DNA from: Shinisaurus crocodilurus
Lineage: Eukaryota; Chordata; Lepidosauria; Squamata; Shinisauridae
Direction of reading: 5' to 3'
NCBI GenBank assembly: GCA_021292165.1
Contig: CM037877.1
Location: 114,996,304 to 115,060,303, forward strand
DNA length: 64,000 nucleotides
The notes under the pieces were generated by a model, which was not told the DNA's origin, did no database searches, and saw nothing but the letters and a program-made list of their open reading frames with translations. Both the position numbers and the translations under genes were made by a program. Below, one piece after another: positions 12,731 to 24,488 of this stretch. Each line of letters begins with the position of its first letter. The first letter of the stretch is position 1.

Positions 12731-12776
12731 ACACAGTTGGTAGAGTTTACATATGTGTAAACTCTACCAACTGTGT
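12731..12776. repeat. Perfect inverted repeat, 21-bp arms, 4-nt loop
   Basis: The left arm at 12731-12751 begins ACACAGTTGGTAGAG. The loop is tatg, and the right arm at 12756-12776 is its exact reverse complement. It lies in otherwise ordinary sequence with no flanking target duplication that I can find. Confidence 0.97.
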
Positions 12777-14460
12777 AAAATCAAAACCTGATTTTAAAAA
12801 TCCCATATAGCAGTTCCTTGTAAATAGTCATGTTTACGTGTGACTATTTAAGTTTATATCCCTTTCTGCTTGCACTGTGAGGTAAGAATGTTTTTAGATG
12901 CTTCTGTAACCTTACTAACCAAAATTAGTTTTTAAACAAGGTATAGATGAAAGTCGTTTTCATCTACATTTTTAGATCTCAAGTCCTTGATTGATCCCTT
13001 TTAAATGATCCACACTTTCAACTAATAAAGGTGTAGCTGTAAAACTCACTGTAAAACAGTCACTGCATCATTGTCTGTACAATACACATGAGATCTCATG
13101 AGCTGTTCTGCAGTTATTCAACTGTGCTAGTGTTTTAGATGGATACTGAAGTTGCTTTCTTCTAAGAAGAAACAAGCCCAGTTTGTGATTATGTTTTCTT
13201 TAGATTACTTCTTGCTTCAAGTGCCTCTTCCATAAAAACCCATGACAAAACAATCAGGAGCATGCTATGTGCTTCTATATGCCCTCCTTTTCCTCTCTCC
13301 CATGTGAATTTCCTCTTGTCATTTCAGTGTTATCTGTGGTTTTCCTTTATGGGTTCTGTGAGAGTTACTACTTTGGGGGATCTTTCTTTGGGTAGTTTTC
13401 TTTTTCCGAAGACCTCTTAGATTTCAGTTCATTTTTTCTCCCTTCCCCATCCCCCATGACAAGCAAAGTCACTTTTTAAGAAATGTCATGACTGTGGTAA
13501 TTAAAGTCCAAATTGGACCCATGATTTTTCCCTTCTATGCATAGGTGAAGGTCAAAAGGTTGAATATTGCAAACACTACCAGAGACTTACTAAAATGCTA
13601 CATGAACCTCAAGTGTGGTGTCCAAGACGTTTTGTGGAAGAAAGCTCTTCAAGCCACTAGTGATTTTGGCCCAGCCATCTTGCCTGTCTCGTACAACCCA
13701 GGACAGGGTTTCTTCGCCTTCATGGTCTGTGTATCTGGCACTTCATTCTGTTTGGTTTCACTGACTGGGTGGGGGTGGGGGGTTATGACTTTGTCTAAGG
13801 CCCCTAAGTCTTTCAGACCTCTCATTCCATCTCTAATTGAAGTGACTCAGGTTTCCCCAAGGAATTATTATCTCACTGGCCATCATCAAGCCCTTGTCTG
13901 GTCAGACTTACTGGACTCCAAACTTCCTCCCCATTTCCTTCCATAACCTCGCAGCCAAGTGAATGCCACCTCTCCTAAAAATTGGAGCAAGCAGCAAAAG
14001 GCCCTACTCCTGACTGCTACTAACTATTCTTTAGAGATCTCAATTTACATAGAATACCATTGCCTAATTAATTGCACCATGATTCTAACATTGCCTGATA
14101 CTGATTTTGTTAGTCCTTTTGTTCAAACTGTTCTCAGGCTGCCTGTGTATGCTGTCACCAGCCCCATCAATTTCAGTTCTCCTTCAAACCTTTCCTCTCC
14201 AAGCCACAACCAAAGGCTCTCAGTATGTCCGTCCAGAGCAGCAATCTTCCATGAGCTAATTCTGACTCACCTCCATATAACTGGTACATATAAGGGTGCC
14301 ATATAACTAGTACATTATTGAGATTGGAATCAAGAATTCTGCAACTGTTTATGTTTCAAAAAGAGCTGGGAGTCATTGCCCCATCCTAGTTCTATACATG
14401 TCCACCTGCCATAGAAAATAGGAAGGTCAGTATCCTTTTATATGCAGATAATTGGCCATA
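12777..14460. other. Unique intron
   Basis: There is a 133-codon open frame at 13545-13946 and a 115-codon frame at 13959-14306, but neither resembles a known family. They have no splice context and follow each other without shared composition. I treat both as chance frames. Confidence 0.5.
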
Positions 14461-14573
14461 ATGGGTTGGATCCAGATTTGTCATACTTAGAGCAGGCCCA
14501 TTGAAATCATGGGAGTTAACTTAGTCATTTCAGTGGGTCTATCTAAGTGTGACTAAATCTAGATCCAGCCCAT
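14461..14573. mobile_element. Short palindromic MITE with TA target duplication
   Basis: It starts atgggttggatccagattt and ends with the near-complement (ctagatccagcccat). The interior is also inverted-repetitive (cccattgaaatca versus atttcagtggg). TA dinucleotides at 14459-14460 and 14574-14575 would fit a Tc1/mariner-like target duplication. This sequence type is common in reptile genomes. Confidence 0.75.
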
Positions 14574-15210
14574 TATCTTTGACCAGGGGTGGACTTAAAA
14601 GCAGATGGACCTGTTGGCTAGTTTTTGCCAGAAAGAATAGCTTAGTATTAATTTTACTAAAACTAGTGGCTGTATTTGGTGTAAGTGCTCCCCTATATTT
14701 AATTGGTCACTTTCTAATAACCCTATTCAGCAGGTTAATTTGGGGTGCCATCCAATGTGGCTGCCTGTAACCCTCCAAACTCGGAGGATCATGGGCATCC
14801 AATGGAAAGCAGGAGAAATGCGGAGGCTAGCATTTCCTCTGCACTCCCCTCACCCTCCAAAACATTTAGATGGTTGATTTCAGCCATCTAAATGTTTTTC
14901 CCTTCCTCACGAGGGAGGAAGGGCTAAGGCACTGCCTGGATTCCTTGGAGGATGGCGGTGCCTCGCTCCTCCCCGCCCCCTGCCCCGTCCCCAGCACCTA
15001 CTCTGAAGATGGTCTTCTGTCTTGGGAGCTGCAGCTGGTGCAGAAAGAACCATGCTGGTTGCGAGGGGGGAGAGAGGACCCTCTGAAGTCAGAGTCCCCA
15101 CTGCAACCTTGGAAGGCTTTTACGGGGTCGCGGTGGGGACCTCTGACTTTTCCTATGGCCTGCCAGATAGCATCTACCAGCCATAGGATTGCACCCTTCG
15201 TTATTTAGGG
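14574..15210. other. GC-richer stretch with a 15-bp-arm stem-loop
   Basis: Perfect arms AAAACATTTAGATGG at 14859-14873 and the complement at 14884-14898 enclose a 10-nt loop. A second short inverted pair (tcctatggc / gccatagga) lies near 15150-15188. It is possibly another decayed foldback element. The open frames on both strands are composition effects. Confidence 0.5.
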
Positions 15211-16190
15211 GTGGGGTGTGGGTTGCAGCCAGTTCCTCTGAGAAGTCCCAACATGATCCTATTCTTATTCAAGCAAGACATTGTGGGAGCCATCTTGAAG
15301 TTCTTTTGTACAAAGGGTGGGCAATTGGTTGCTATGCCCCTTAAAATCTTTTTGACTAAAGTTGTTCCTTCTATGTTATATGATGCAGAGCTTTGGGGCT
15401 TTAGCCGATCATTAATTCAGGAGCCAGAGAAGATACCTGTTGGCAGTCCTGCCACTCATGTCCTTGCAGAAGTGTATTGACCTTCTGTTTGAGCTAAAAT
15501 AAAAGTCCAGCTTCTAAATTTTCATAATAGAATGTTAATTTTGCTATCTTCATGTTTGTTCCGTAAAGTTTATGGTTCTCCCTTAAATTCTCAAAGGAAC
15601 GTAACTGCATTTCAGACACTTGCTGGAGGTCTTGATTGTCAACTGACTAAGATTCCGTTGATGTCCAAATCAAAGTTAAGGCATTTGGAAAAGTATTTCT
15701 GACTGATATGTTAATCATTCATTCTTCTAGATTGGATCAATGTATCTAGATTATTAGAAAGCCGGTTATTTAGATGTTATTACCTTAGATTCATGAAGGA
15801 ATTATTTTACAGAATTAAGATTTAATGTTATGCCCTCAGCTTTCTTAGAAGGCCACCATAAGAAAGTACAATTGGAACAGCATTCTTGTGTGTTTTGTAA
15901 AACTGTCACTGTGGATATTGTCCAGCATGTTACCCAATGTCCTCTTAATAAGGATCCATGTGAAAAGCATTTGTCTGCTAGGCTTGGGAAGAATTTTGTT
16001 GCACCTAGCAAATCTGTATGTTTTCTGTTTGATAATGAGAAATATGTTATCTTGCATGTCTCTAGTTGTGCTGGTAGACAGGAAATTTAGAGCAAATTTT
16101 GTTGTCTAACTTTGAATGTTCCTTCTGTTTGAATGTTCCTTACGGTTTACAGCGAAACAATAAAATTACCACTACTACAAAGGCAGTGCG
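15211..16190 (+). mobile_element. Decayed LINE, C-terminal RT and zinc-knuckle-like end
   Basis: The translated fragments contain TKVVPSMLYDAELWG, a motif of LINE RTs near the end of the RT domain, and downstream CVFCKTVTVDIVQHVTQCP, a C/H pattern like the C-terminal zinc motif of R4/Dong-type LINEs. Stops and frameshifts separate the two blocks. The 3' end is probably near gcgaaacaataaaatt at about 16150-16170. The exact clade is uncertain. Confidence 0.6.
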
Positions 16191-16229
16191 AAATAAAAAC
16201 ATATTAAGGGGTTGCCTAAATATTAACAG

Positions 16230-17160
16230 GGAAGGGTCCAGCATATATCCTGAGGGAGTGGGTTCCACAAAAAAGTGACCACTGCCGAGGAGGCCCTATC
16301 CCTTGTGCCTACCAATCTGATCATTGCTAATGGTGGGGAAAAGAGCAGGGCTCCTCTAGCAATTCTTAAAGTTTGGGCACAATTGTATGCAGGTAGCTCT
16401 TCAAGTAACTTGGCCCCAAACCATTTAAGATTTCTTCACCGCCATCACTGCTACAGAATACACCCTATAGTGGTTTCTTACCTGTGTTCTGTCATACTTG
16501 ACAGAAGTCTTCTGCTACCTCCATTCTAGCTGTTGATCCACCCATTTCATTGCCTGCTGCTCCCTGGAAAACCAGAGAACTTACACAGCTCTACGACTAG
16601 GTTGATAACATTTGGGTGCGATCATATTGATGGCCTTAATATTCTCTCTGTCCCAGGCAGAGACAAGGGCCTCAGCAGGATCACTGGCATAGTCTGCAGG
16701 AGACTCACTCGGAGACCTTGGAAAATCTTCTGGATCAACCAGCCTCTGAGGGTGGAACATAACAATAGGTCCTCCACCCTTGCAGGTGGTCACAAGATCA
16801 GTCTGAATCAGGTAATGATTTGTCCATGACAGCTGAGTCATTACAGGCCCCCTTAACCACAGATCATTATCCCCTAAACCAGTACAGAAGATAAGGTCTC
16901 ACATGTGATTGCTATATATATTGGACCAGATATTATCTGAGGCAGGCCCATGGTTGTCATGGGTGCTATGAAATCCCAAGCCACTCCTGACAAGATCGCC
17001 TCGATATGTATATTGTAGTTCCCCATAACCAAAAACCTGGGAGTCCTCAGTACCACCTCTGTCAGTTTGGGCAGGAAGACTATTAGGCAGCAGTGTGGAT
17101 GGTAGATTAACAGAATTCTGTCACAGGTTCCCAATGCCATGTACACAAACACTCAAAAGC
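16230..17160 (-). mobile_element. L2-type LINE relic (3' UTR piece plus endonuclease domain), antisense
   Basis: The minus strand from about 17150 to 16880 reads the APE endonuclease core: LPKLTEVVLRTPRFLVMGNYNIH (GDFNIH in active elements), then WDFIAPMTTMGLPQIISGP. 16841-16600 gives WTNHYLIQTDLVTT and PQRLVDPEDF, continuing the same protein. 16230-16460 matches antisense LINE 3' UTR sequence (gaggaggccctatccctt). The Asp-to-Asn type change in the GDFN motif and stops show it is dead. Confidence 0.75.
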
Positions 17161-17214
17161 TGTCAACCTCTGGGTCCTAGGGTACCTGATCAGGGAGGTG
17201 TTATCCCTATAGAT

Positions 17215-17349
17215 CAGGGCTCTCCAACCTTGATCCCCAGATGTTACTGGCCTACAGCTCCCAGCATGCCCAGCCAGCATGGCTAATGGCAAGGGATTCT
17301 GGGAGCTGTAGTCCAGCAACATCTGGGGACCCAAGGTTGGAGAGCCCTG
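17215..17349. mobile_element. Palindromic hAT MITE, copy 3, perfect ends and TSD
   Basis: The element is 135 bp, starts CAGGGCTCTCCAACCTTG and ends with the complement GAGAGCCCTG. Target duplication ctatagat is at 17207-17214 and 17350-17357. It has the best preserved termini of the family in this window. Confidence 0.95.
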
Positions 17350-17357
17350 CTATAGAT

Positions 17358-17833
17358 TATGGCCATTCTACCCCAAGGTGTGCTTGGTGCTGCTCTTGTA
17401 TCCTGCTGGACATACAGTGGGAGATATTTACATGTCAGGACCGGCTTTCTTGTAACTTAAGCAACTAGACACGTGTTAAAAATTCAGGACACTCTTTTAT
17501 TACAGCCTAACAGAAGCACAAGTACCTCACCCAAGTCTGTGGATCAAAGTCTGTAGTGTGCCCAAATTCAATAAATTCAGGTAATCCAAACAGAAGCCAA
17601 AGGCAGGACCTTAAAGTCCAGCGTTATTATCCAAAGCAGGGTCCCAAACATGGGATTCAGACATTATATAGTCCAGGGGTCCAGGCAAAGGAATGTCCAG
17701 TACCAGTGAAGTTGTACTCACAAATTGGTCCTGCCTCCATGCTAGCTTTTATGTAGAGCTCCTCGCTTGTCAATCTAGCTCTACTAGGAAACTTACCTAA
17801 GCTGAAGACATGCACTTCATCGAGTTGGTTGTC
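17358..17833. other. Unassigned sequence
   Basis: There are no recognised repeats. Short motifs such as atccaaacagaagccaaagg and gtccagg recur, suggesting an old repeat, but nothing can be bounded. Confidence 0.4.
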
Positions 17834-17847
17834 TCTCCTCTCACCTC

Positions 17848-19008
17848 AGAAACTTAAAAGTCAAGAGAAACATATATAATAAACATAAATATAACCATTA
17901 AGGTATAGTAAAATGGACTTAATTTATAATATCAAGATTTACAGAAATATTTTTTGAACAAATTATATATATATATAACATGTATAAGCCAGAAACATAT
18001 AGACATGTAAAATGTAGCTGATGGATATTTAATCTAAATACAGTAGCTCCATATGGATTAAATGAGAACATAGATTGGTTATCAACAGGTTTATAATATA
18101 CTACTTTTGCCATGGTTTTGTTGGAATAAATTCTGTATAAAGACCAACATCAGTATAAGTTTGTTCAGAATACTAAATGTATAGCCACACGATCAGGCAA
18201 GCTCTAAATGAAGGCGATTACCAGGTGTGTGCAAAATTAACACACCAGATAAAATTACTCCATCTGCCAAGCTCTGGAGCATTGTCTCAGGAGGTTGGCA
18301 AATGAGACCAGCATTGGTGAGTCAATATACTCCTTCTGAAAGGGTTTCCTTAAATTGTTATCTTTTCTATCTTTTTAAATTTAAAATTCTTCTATTAATG
18401 TATGTGCTAATAAAGTAAATGTATATTTTATATAGAATTGAGAATACAGAGCAATAGATTGTAAACGGAATTGAGTGGGAACTACAGTGGTGAGCATGAC
18501 ATCATCTAATTATGTTTTATATTATTAATTTTGTTCAAAATGACTAGCTGACTGTAGTTTGATTTACTGTAAGGCTTTTCTGTTCTTTCTAAGCCACTGA
18601 AGAAGGCCTTTTGGGCCGAAACACGTTTGGCTTCGCCACCTAACAGCAGGAAAGCGTCTATGCTGAGAGGACTTATCTCGGGAAGCAACAAACAAAAAAC
18701 ATTGGCACTAACAATACCGCACCCAGAGATAAAAGCCCTCCAGTCCGAAAAGACATTTAAGATCATCCTCAGCCCTAGAGAAGCTACATTTTACATGTCT
18801 ATATGTTTCTGGCTTATACATGTTTTATATAAATAATTTGTTAAAAAAATATTTCTGTAAATCTTGATATTATAAATTAAGTCCAATTTACTATACCTTA
18901 ATTGTTATATTTATGGTTATTATTATATATGTTTCTCTTGACTTTTAAGTTTCTGGGTATTATTTTAGTCAGGATTTTTAACACAGTCCCTTTTTAATAT
19001 ATTTTTAT
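17848..19008. mobile_element. Penelope-like insertion with inverted ~170-bp arms and 14-bp flanking repeat
   Basis: The direct repeat TCTCCTCTCACCTC flanks the insertion at 17834-17847 and 19009-19022. The first ~170 bp (17848-18015) reappear inverted at about 18783-18955 with ~94% identity by eye. The interior holds the gaagaaggccttttgggccg / gaaacacg motif typical of the pseudo-LTR region of Penelope-like elements, which read as hammerhead ribozymes in many animals. No RT or GIY-YIG domain is present, so this is a truncated or rearranged copy. Inverted end fragments and variable-length target duplications are common for these elements. Confidence 0.65.
18591..18633 (+). ncRNA. Hammerhead-ribozyme-like motif (type I, minimal)
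   Basis: Read as RNA, stem I pairs AAGCCA (18591-18596) with UGGCUU (18628-18633). The core CUGAAGA (18597-18603) fits CUGANGA. Stem II is GGCC (18605-18608) with GGCC (18614-18617) after one extra A. GAAA follows (18618-18621). A four-base CACG stands where minimal hammerheads have a tiny, often self-complementary stem III, and GUU fits the NUH cleavage triplet. The extra A and the weak stem III leave activity open. Confidence 0.55.
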
Positions 19009-19022
19009 TCTCCTCTCACCTC

Positions 19023-19560
19023 TTCAACCAATGCTGTTCCCTATAAGATAACCGTGGGCATCCCCCTTCTTTGGCTGAATCTGCTTCTGCTCGCTTATCA
19101 AGGAATGTTCCTCAAGCGTTTCCCTATGGCTAGGTTGGGTGGTCCTTGTGAAGAAGCAGGTTGCTCCCCCTGCTTGCAATCTACTATGAAACTGGGTAGA
19201 AGTAAATTCCCAGCCCCATGCCATTCCATATCTTGACTAGGCCTTAAATCATCTTCCTCCAACTCTGAATCAGACTCTTCCCCTGAGACTGCAGCATCAG
19301 GCCCAGGCATAACAACACATTGCCCCCATCATCCAACCTGGTTTCAGTTATAAAAGTCAGTTTGCCATGATGTCCTTGAGTAAGGTCGGATACAATTATT
19401 GTCTTTCCCATAACCAACCTGGCATTCACCAACAGCACCTTCAGTCCTGGGGAGGCTATAGCTGAGCCACCATGATTACGAAGATTGAAAGGCAGAGCAG
19501 AAGTGGAAACGGCACTGAGATGTCAATTTTGCTTTACCCTAGAATCTAGGGCCTAGATGG
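19023..19560 (-). mobile_element. L2-type LINE endonuclease N-terminal relic, antisense
   Basis: The minus strand at 19430-19310 reads NARLVMGKTIIVSDLTQGHHGKL, then TFITETRLDD, the amino-terminal landmark (NARS...K...DL...TETWL) of LINE APE endonucleases. Flanking sequence to 19560 and down to 19230 (ESDSELEEDDL) may be its 5' UTR/ORF1 side. The Penelope-like insertion sits immediately to the left. Confidence 0.6.
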
Positions 19561-20399
19561 AATCTTCTACCTCCCAATGCCATAGCACCCTCTGCCTTCA
19601 GTGATCATTATGATGGCCCCATCTCCCTTTCAATTCATATAACATCCAGTAACATTACAGTACAGACAGCTCTGCAATATTTTCCAGCTAGAACATGTAA
19701 CTGAGGGGAGTAAAAATATAAAACCAAAATCAACAATTACTGATCACTAATCATCAATCAGTCAGTTCATCATAAAACCCTAGAATCTGCTATTCTCCTA
19801 TTAAACAACCAATCCATATAAAAGGGAAGGGAAGGGAAGGGGGGGAAACAGTTCCAAAGTGACGACCCTGCAGCAGCCAAATGGGACCAGACTTCCCCCT
19901 CATTATTCTCATGGGCTGGGTGATTGGTGTATCTCTGCAGCCACTCTGGGCACTGCCTGATCACCCCTTGCTGGCTTGTTAGCAGTAGCAATACAGAGCC
20001 AAGGGCATGATGATCTCAAATTCTCCTTCCCTGGCTTGCTGCTGCTCTAGCTTCAGCCCAATGTCATGTCATATGAATGTATCTTCAATTTTTCTAGATA
20101 CTGTCACTACATTCTGCTGTCTTTGCTTTGTATCCCCATTCCAGGAGTTGGAGCTCACTGCACCAAGTGTGGGAAGGATGCTGCCTATTTGCTTGAGATG
20201 GAGTGCTGTCCATTGAGACATGGGTAGGGTGGGTGGACCAGAGCCTCTTTCTGCATGTGGACCTATCTAGGCATGAGGCAATAGGCATCTTCCTCCTCCT
20301 CCTCCTCCTCCTCCTCCTCCAGTTCTGAAATAGCTGAAGACCCTCTGAAGCTTGAAGTAGTAGAAGATAATGGCTGGTCCACATGTACTTAACCAAATA
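19561..20399. repeat. Unassigned intron with (CCT)n microsatellite at 20290-20320
   Basis: About ten CCT triplets form the only clear feature. It also generates poly-Arg and poly-Gly runs in spurious minus-strand frames. A short (GGGAA)n stretch lies near 19820. Confidence 0.7.
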
Positions 20400-20661
20400 C
20401 AGTAATATCTTGGATTCCAAGTAACTTGGTCTGAGAACATTTTGCAAGGCAAGCAAATTTTTTTTTAAAAAAATGACTTGATAAACGAGCAAGGTCTTGC
20501 AAGACAAGTAGTGTAGGAATGTAACCGCTCGCCTCGAGCAGGCGTAGCGGGCCGAAATCGGCCCCGCTCACGCTCGCCAGAGACTCACTTTGATATAAGA
20601 GTGTTTTGGATTACAAGCACGGTTCCAGAACAAATTATGCTTGCAATCCAAGGTATTACTG
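20400..20661. mobile_element. Tigger/pogo-like MITE, copy 1 (262 bp, TA TSD)
   Basis: Ends are CAGTAATATCTTGGATT and the complement of CAGTAATACCTTGGATT, with TA at 20398-20399 and 20662-20663. CAGT termini, a TA duplication and the cttggat...caagcat subterminal style match pogo/Tigger-derived MITEs. The centre is a CpG-rich patch with the palindrome gcgggccgaaatcggccccg, in contrast to the AT-rich surroundings. A second copy of exactly the same length lies at 53062. Confidence 0.85.
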
Positions 20662-23519
20662 TAATTATTCATGCTGACTGTCTACCATTGTGAGCAGAGT
20701 AAGAAGTGAACACAAGCACAAGCAATACAAGCAGTCAGTGATTTTTCAATTCACAGAGGGAATGGACAATTACTTCTATATCTGTCAAAGTCAAAATAAT
20801 ATACTTTTTAGTTCTAAATTTGCTAATTTTAGTGGATAGCTTTCACCTTATAAAAACAAGCATGTGCTTGATTAGTCTTGCTTTTTAGAACTGTTAGACA
20901 GGGGAAATGTTGCATGTAACATTTTCTTGCTATGTTCAAAATTGATTTTTTGTTTTGTTTTCTGTGCACCGCACGGTCAATACACCTGCTTACACACACA
21001 CGAAAATTTGGGGCATTTCCAATAAATATACCTCTATTTTGCAAGATTGTTCATATTTCAGATAATGTGGCTGTCTTCGCATGCAAATCAGTTTTGTGTA
21101 TCCTACATCTTAAGTACAATGTAAAACCTATTTTGGGTAAGATGTCTCTTTTGCAAAAGATATATTCCAGGCTAAAATGTATTATTAGCTTCACTTGTGA
21201 ACAACTAAAAAACATATGATACAAGGACATTGAATCACTTCTGTCTATACAAAGTGGATGCTGCTGCTCACACAAATGGTCTACTTGTGAGTTTGTAACA
21301 GAGTGAACAACCAACTCATCTGTGATTTCCCATGCCCTTCTGTGAACTGAAAAAACACTGATTGCTTATATATTGGTTCCTGACTTGTTACACTGTTCAC
21401 ATGAGTAGAATGTTGGCACGAGCAGTTATTTGCAGAAGTGGAGGCCATATTGTATCGACAGAATGAACTCTGTATACTTTGGTATTGAGAAAATTCAAGG
21501 TGCTGCTGTGTTTGCTGCTTACGTTGGGTGGGTATGCTTAAACCCTTAAGTCTGCAGCAGTGTCTTAGAAAGGAAGCAGCTTTTTTCCTCAGACATCTGG
21601 GATAACCATTATCAGAAACAAGATACCAACCAGGCGGCCAGCTGTTAACTAGTATAACAATAACCTGGGTTCCTACCAGAAATGGGTAGTCTCACAATGA
21701 CTTGCAAGATACTTTTTCTCCCTAGGCCTTGCGGTTTCCCAAACAGAGCTTTTCATTGCTTAAAATGTGCAACAAGCTGAGGCTAAGCTCCCAACATCAG
21801 GGAGGAAAACGTTATGCTGAGAAAGACATCCAAAAATAAAACAGACATTTGGACACTACTACTTTGACAAAGATATCCATTTGCCGATAGATGCCGCCCA
21901 TAAATCTGCCTAAAATGTCCATTCTCTATTCTGATCTCCACTATAGATTTTCTTTATTATTATTTTTTCACTTCATACAAAGTGTGAAGTTTTAATACTG
22001 GGATTATTCCTTGGTTTAAATCTTTTCATTGCACAAAATAAGCTTTGGATGCTTATTTAGATGTTCAGTGAAACAGTGTGGAGAACAGTAATTGTGATGT
22101 ACTAAAGAATTAATCCATTTAGTCATGGGAAGCCTTACTTGGCCTTTTCTTTCTTAACAACTGAATTGTAGTATGAGTTAGTTTGTACTTTACTTAAAAA
22201 TGTCCAGTGTTGGGACTTTGTTTTAATACTGTTCCTAGCCAAACCTGATTTATATGCCAAGTAGCTGAGTTTTGTAAAGCAAGTACTTACATGTGAAATT
22301 TTTTTAATGCCTGCTAACTTTTGTATGCTGATGCTTTTATTTAATTCTGTAGAGAGACACTGTCACATCACAATTATTTATTTTAATGATATTCCCAGGC
22401 CTTTTGTTATTATATGGACTTTTAAAGCCTTTTTGTGGAATGGATATATGCATGCTTTTCAGTATAAGACCGTTATTAAAGCTTTTTTTTTTTTTTTTTA
22501 AAGGGTTTTCCCCATGTTAGTCCACTTGATACACCGTTTATTTCTTTTAACTTCTCTCTGATAAAACTTATGGTTTCTGTATTTGTAAAAGTTGAAATAC
22601 TTTCCAGTTTCTGATCATGTCACAGCTACTAGGATTATAGAGATAGCAAGGAGAGCCTTGGATATTAAAATGGAAGAACTATGTAATGTTTACAAGTATG
22701 AGTAAATCTAAGTTCCAATGTGAATACTTCTAAGAGTGGTTATGGCAACATCCCAGCAGACTGAGTGCTAAGCAGCAAGAGTTTTGACATTTTGGCTGGC
22801 CTTTGTATTAAGCTATTATATTTTTGGTTGCTACTGACTCTGACTGTACCCTCCCTTAGTCATCTTGCTGGCATAAAGGATTTGTAGTGTTGGATGGCGT
22901 GTAGTGTTGGATGGCGTCTTGACTTCATGCTGCATTTTGGAGGAATTTGGGGTTTCTCCAAATTGCTGCACAGAGTCAAAAACTCACCTGAGTTCTGGGC
23001 TTGGGGAAAGATGGGTTCTTGTTGACTTTACGCTGTGCTTTGGAGATTCTAAGTACAGCATTAAGTCTGAGATGAAGGAAGGTGTGATCATTAGAGGGAG
23101 AGGGTGGTTGCTGTGTGGACTGAATTTGGACCTTTGACAATTACAATTTGAAAAATATTCTGAATTTCAATGGGATACCTGAAAAAAGCAGGAAGCTGTT
23201 TAGTTTAAGTGATACTTATATAGAGTTGTATGGAATACTCACTTAATTGGCAAAATATACTAATTAGAAGCTGCATTCACTAACAATTTAAAACTCTTTT
23301 AAATGGTGCTACTGCATTTCATGTAAAAATCTCCCCTATTATACAATTGATAAAACTTTGGAAACTATAATTTCTAAAAATGTTCCTTCAGCTAGCCATA
23401 TCATGGTATATTTGCTCTCAAAGAGTAAGTATTTTATGGAGAGCATGCACAAAACTTGTTGGAATTGAAGTGCATATCAGGTGCATCTTGTATGAGTAGC
23501 AGGGACACAGTTTAATATA
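20662..23519. other. Unique AT-rich intron
   Basis: There are no recognised elements except a T16 run near 22483 and a perfect two-copy tandem repeat of a 17-bp unit (gtagtgttggatggcgt) at 22884-22917. Open frames are chance. Confidence 0.55.
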
Positions 23520-23920
23520 TTCAAATGTTCTGGTTAACCCATCTCAAAAGAATACTGGAATATACTGAAAAAGGGCCACCAGAATGCTCAAGGGCTTGGA
23601 ATGCCTTCCTTGCAAGGAAAAACCAATAAAGAACTTGTTGCATTTCATTGAGGAACTAAGACTAAGGTAGTACAAAATAGAGGTTTATAAAATTATTCAT
23701 GTCTTGGAAAAAACTGTGTGAAGAGTTTTTTCTCCCTCTCCCATAATACTAGAACTCATGCTCACCTAATTAAATTGTTGGGCAGTAAATTCAGGACAGA
23801 CAAAATAAATTAGCTTTTTTATACAATGCATAATTAGCTTATTGAATTCACTACCACAAGATGAGGTGATGGTCTCTGTCTTAGATGACTTGAAAAGGGT
23901 GTTAGAACAAATGGATAGCG
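23520..23920 (+). mobile_element. CR1/L3-like LINE 3' end, old copy
   Basis: It has degenerate similarity to the CR1 C-terminal block (NTRTHAHLIKLLGSKFRTDK, then EFTTTR and LEKGV). It resembles the fragment at 50870-51330 more than the young CR1 at 9140. Many stops. Confidence 0.6.
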
Positions 23921-24410
23921 CAGAGGTGGAGAACTTCAGTCCTAGGGACCAAGTTCCCTGATTTTGTGCATTTTCCGCATTCTAAAAGGTTGAAATGCCT
24001 CTCCTAAAGCTTAGCTACTGTCAGTAAGAGATTAAAGTTAAATATGCTGATATTTTTAGTCCTGTCCCTTTTGCCTTCGGCCCTCCTCCTTTTGCCTTCG
24101 GCCCACCCACCAATGGAATGTGGCCCCAAGAGCTTCTCAGAAATGGAATCCGGCCCTTGGGCTGAAAGAGGTTCTGCACCCGTGCCTTAATGCTTTTGCT
24201 TTGCAAAAGGTATGTATGGGTATCCCTCTGCTTGACCTGAAACAGGTTGAGCCTTTGAATATTCTAAGCAAACACCCAGTGTGTCCCCTCCACCTGCCCC
24301 AGGGTCCCTTGCATCTCCTCAAAACCTTGGTGAAGGGTAGGGTGAAGGTGGTGGTAGCTTTGGGCTCTCCCAGGCCCAGCAGAACATAATTTTCCTGCTA
24401 GAGATTAGAC
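23921..24410. repeat. Unassigned intron with a 21-bp two-unit tandem repeat
   Basis: At about 24066-24105 the unit ccttttgccttcggccc occurs twice, separated by a few bases. Nearby ggcccttgggctgaaag looks like a partial complement. Nothing else is recognised. Confidence 0.6.
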
Positions 24411-24488
24411 CAGGGTTCTCCAACCTTGGGTCCCCAGATATTTTTGGCCTATGACTCCCAGCATGCCCCAGCCAGCGGGAGAACACTG
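24411..24488. mobile_element. Palindromic hAT MITE, copy 4, internally deleted
   Basis: It begins CAGGGTTCTCCAACCTTGG and ends GAGAACACTG but is only 78 bp. The left arm runs to gccccagccagc and most of the right arm is missing. Target duplication gattagac (24403-24410) versus gactagac (24489-24496) matches at 7 of 8. The outer ends are intact, so the deletion was internal. Confidence 0.9.

Noticed and set aside
13545..14306. Two consecutive open frames that could be a host exon or gene
   Set aside because: No recognisable domain, no acceptor or donor with matching frame, and no continuation in neighbouring sequence.
20094..20507. 137-codon minus-strand frame with an Arg run
   Set aside because: The Arg run is the translated (CCT)n microsatellite and the N-terminal part is the Tigger-like MITE.
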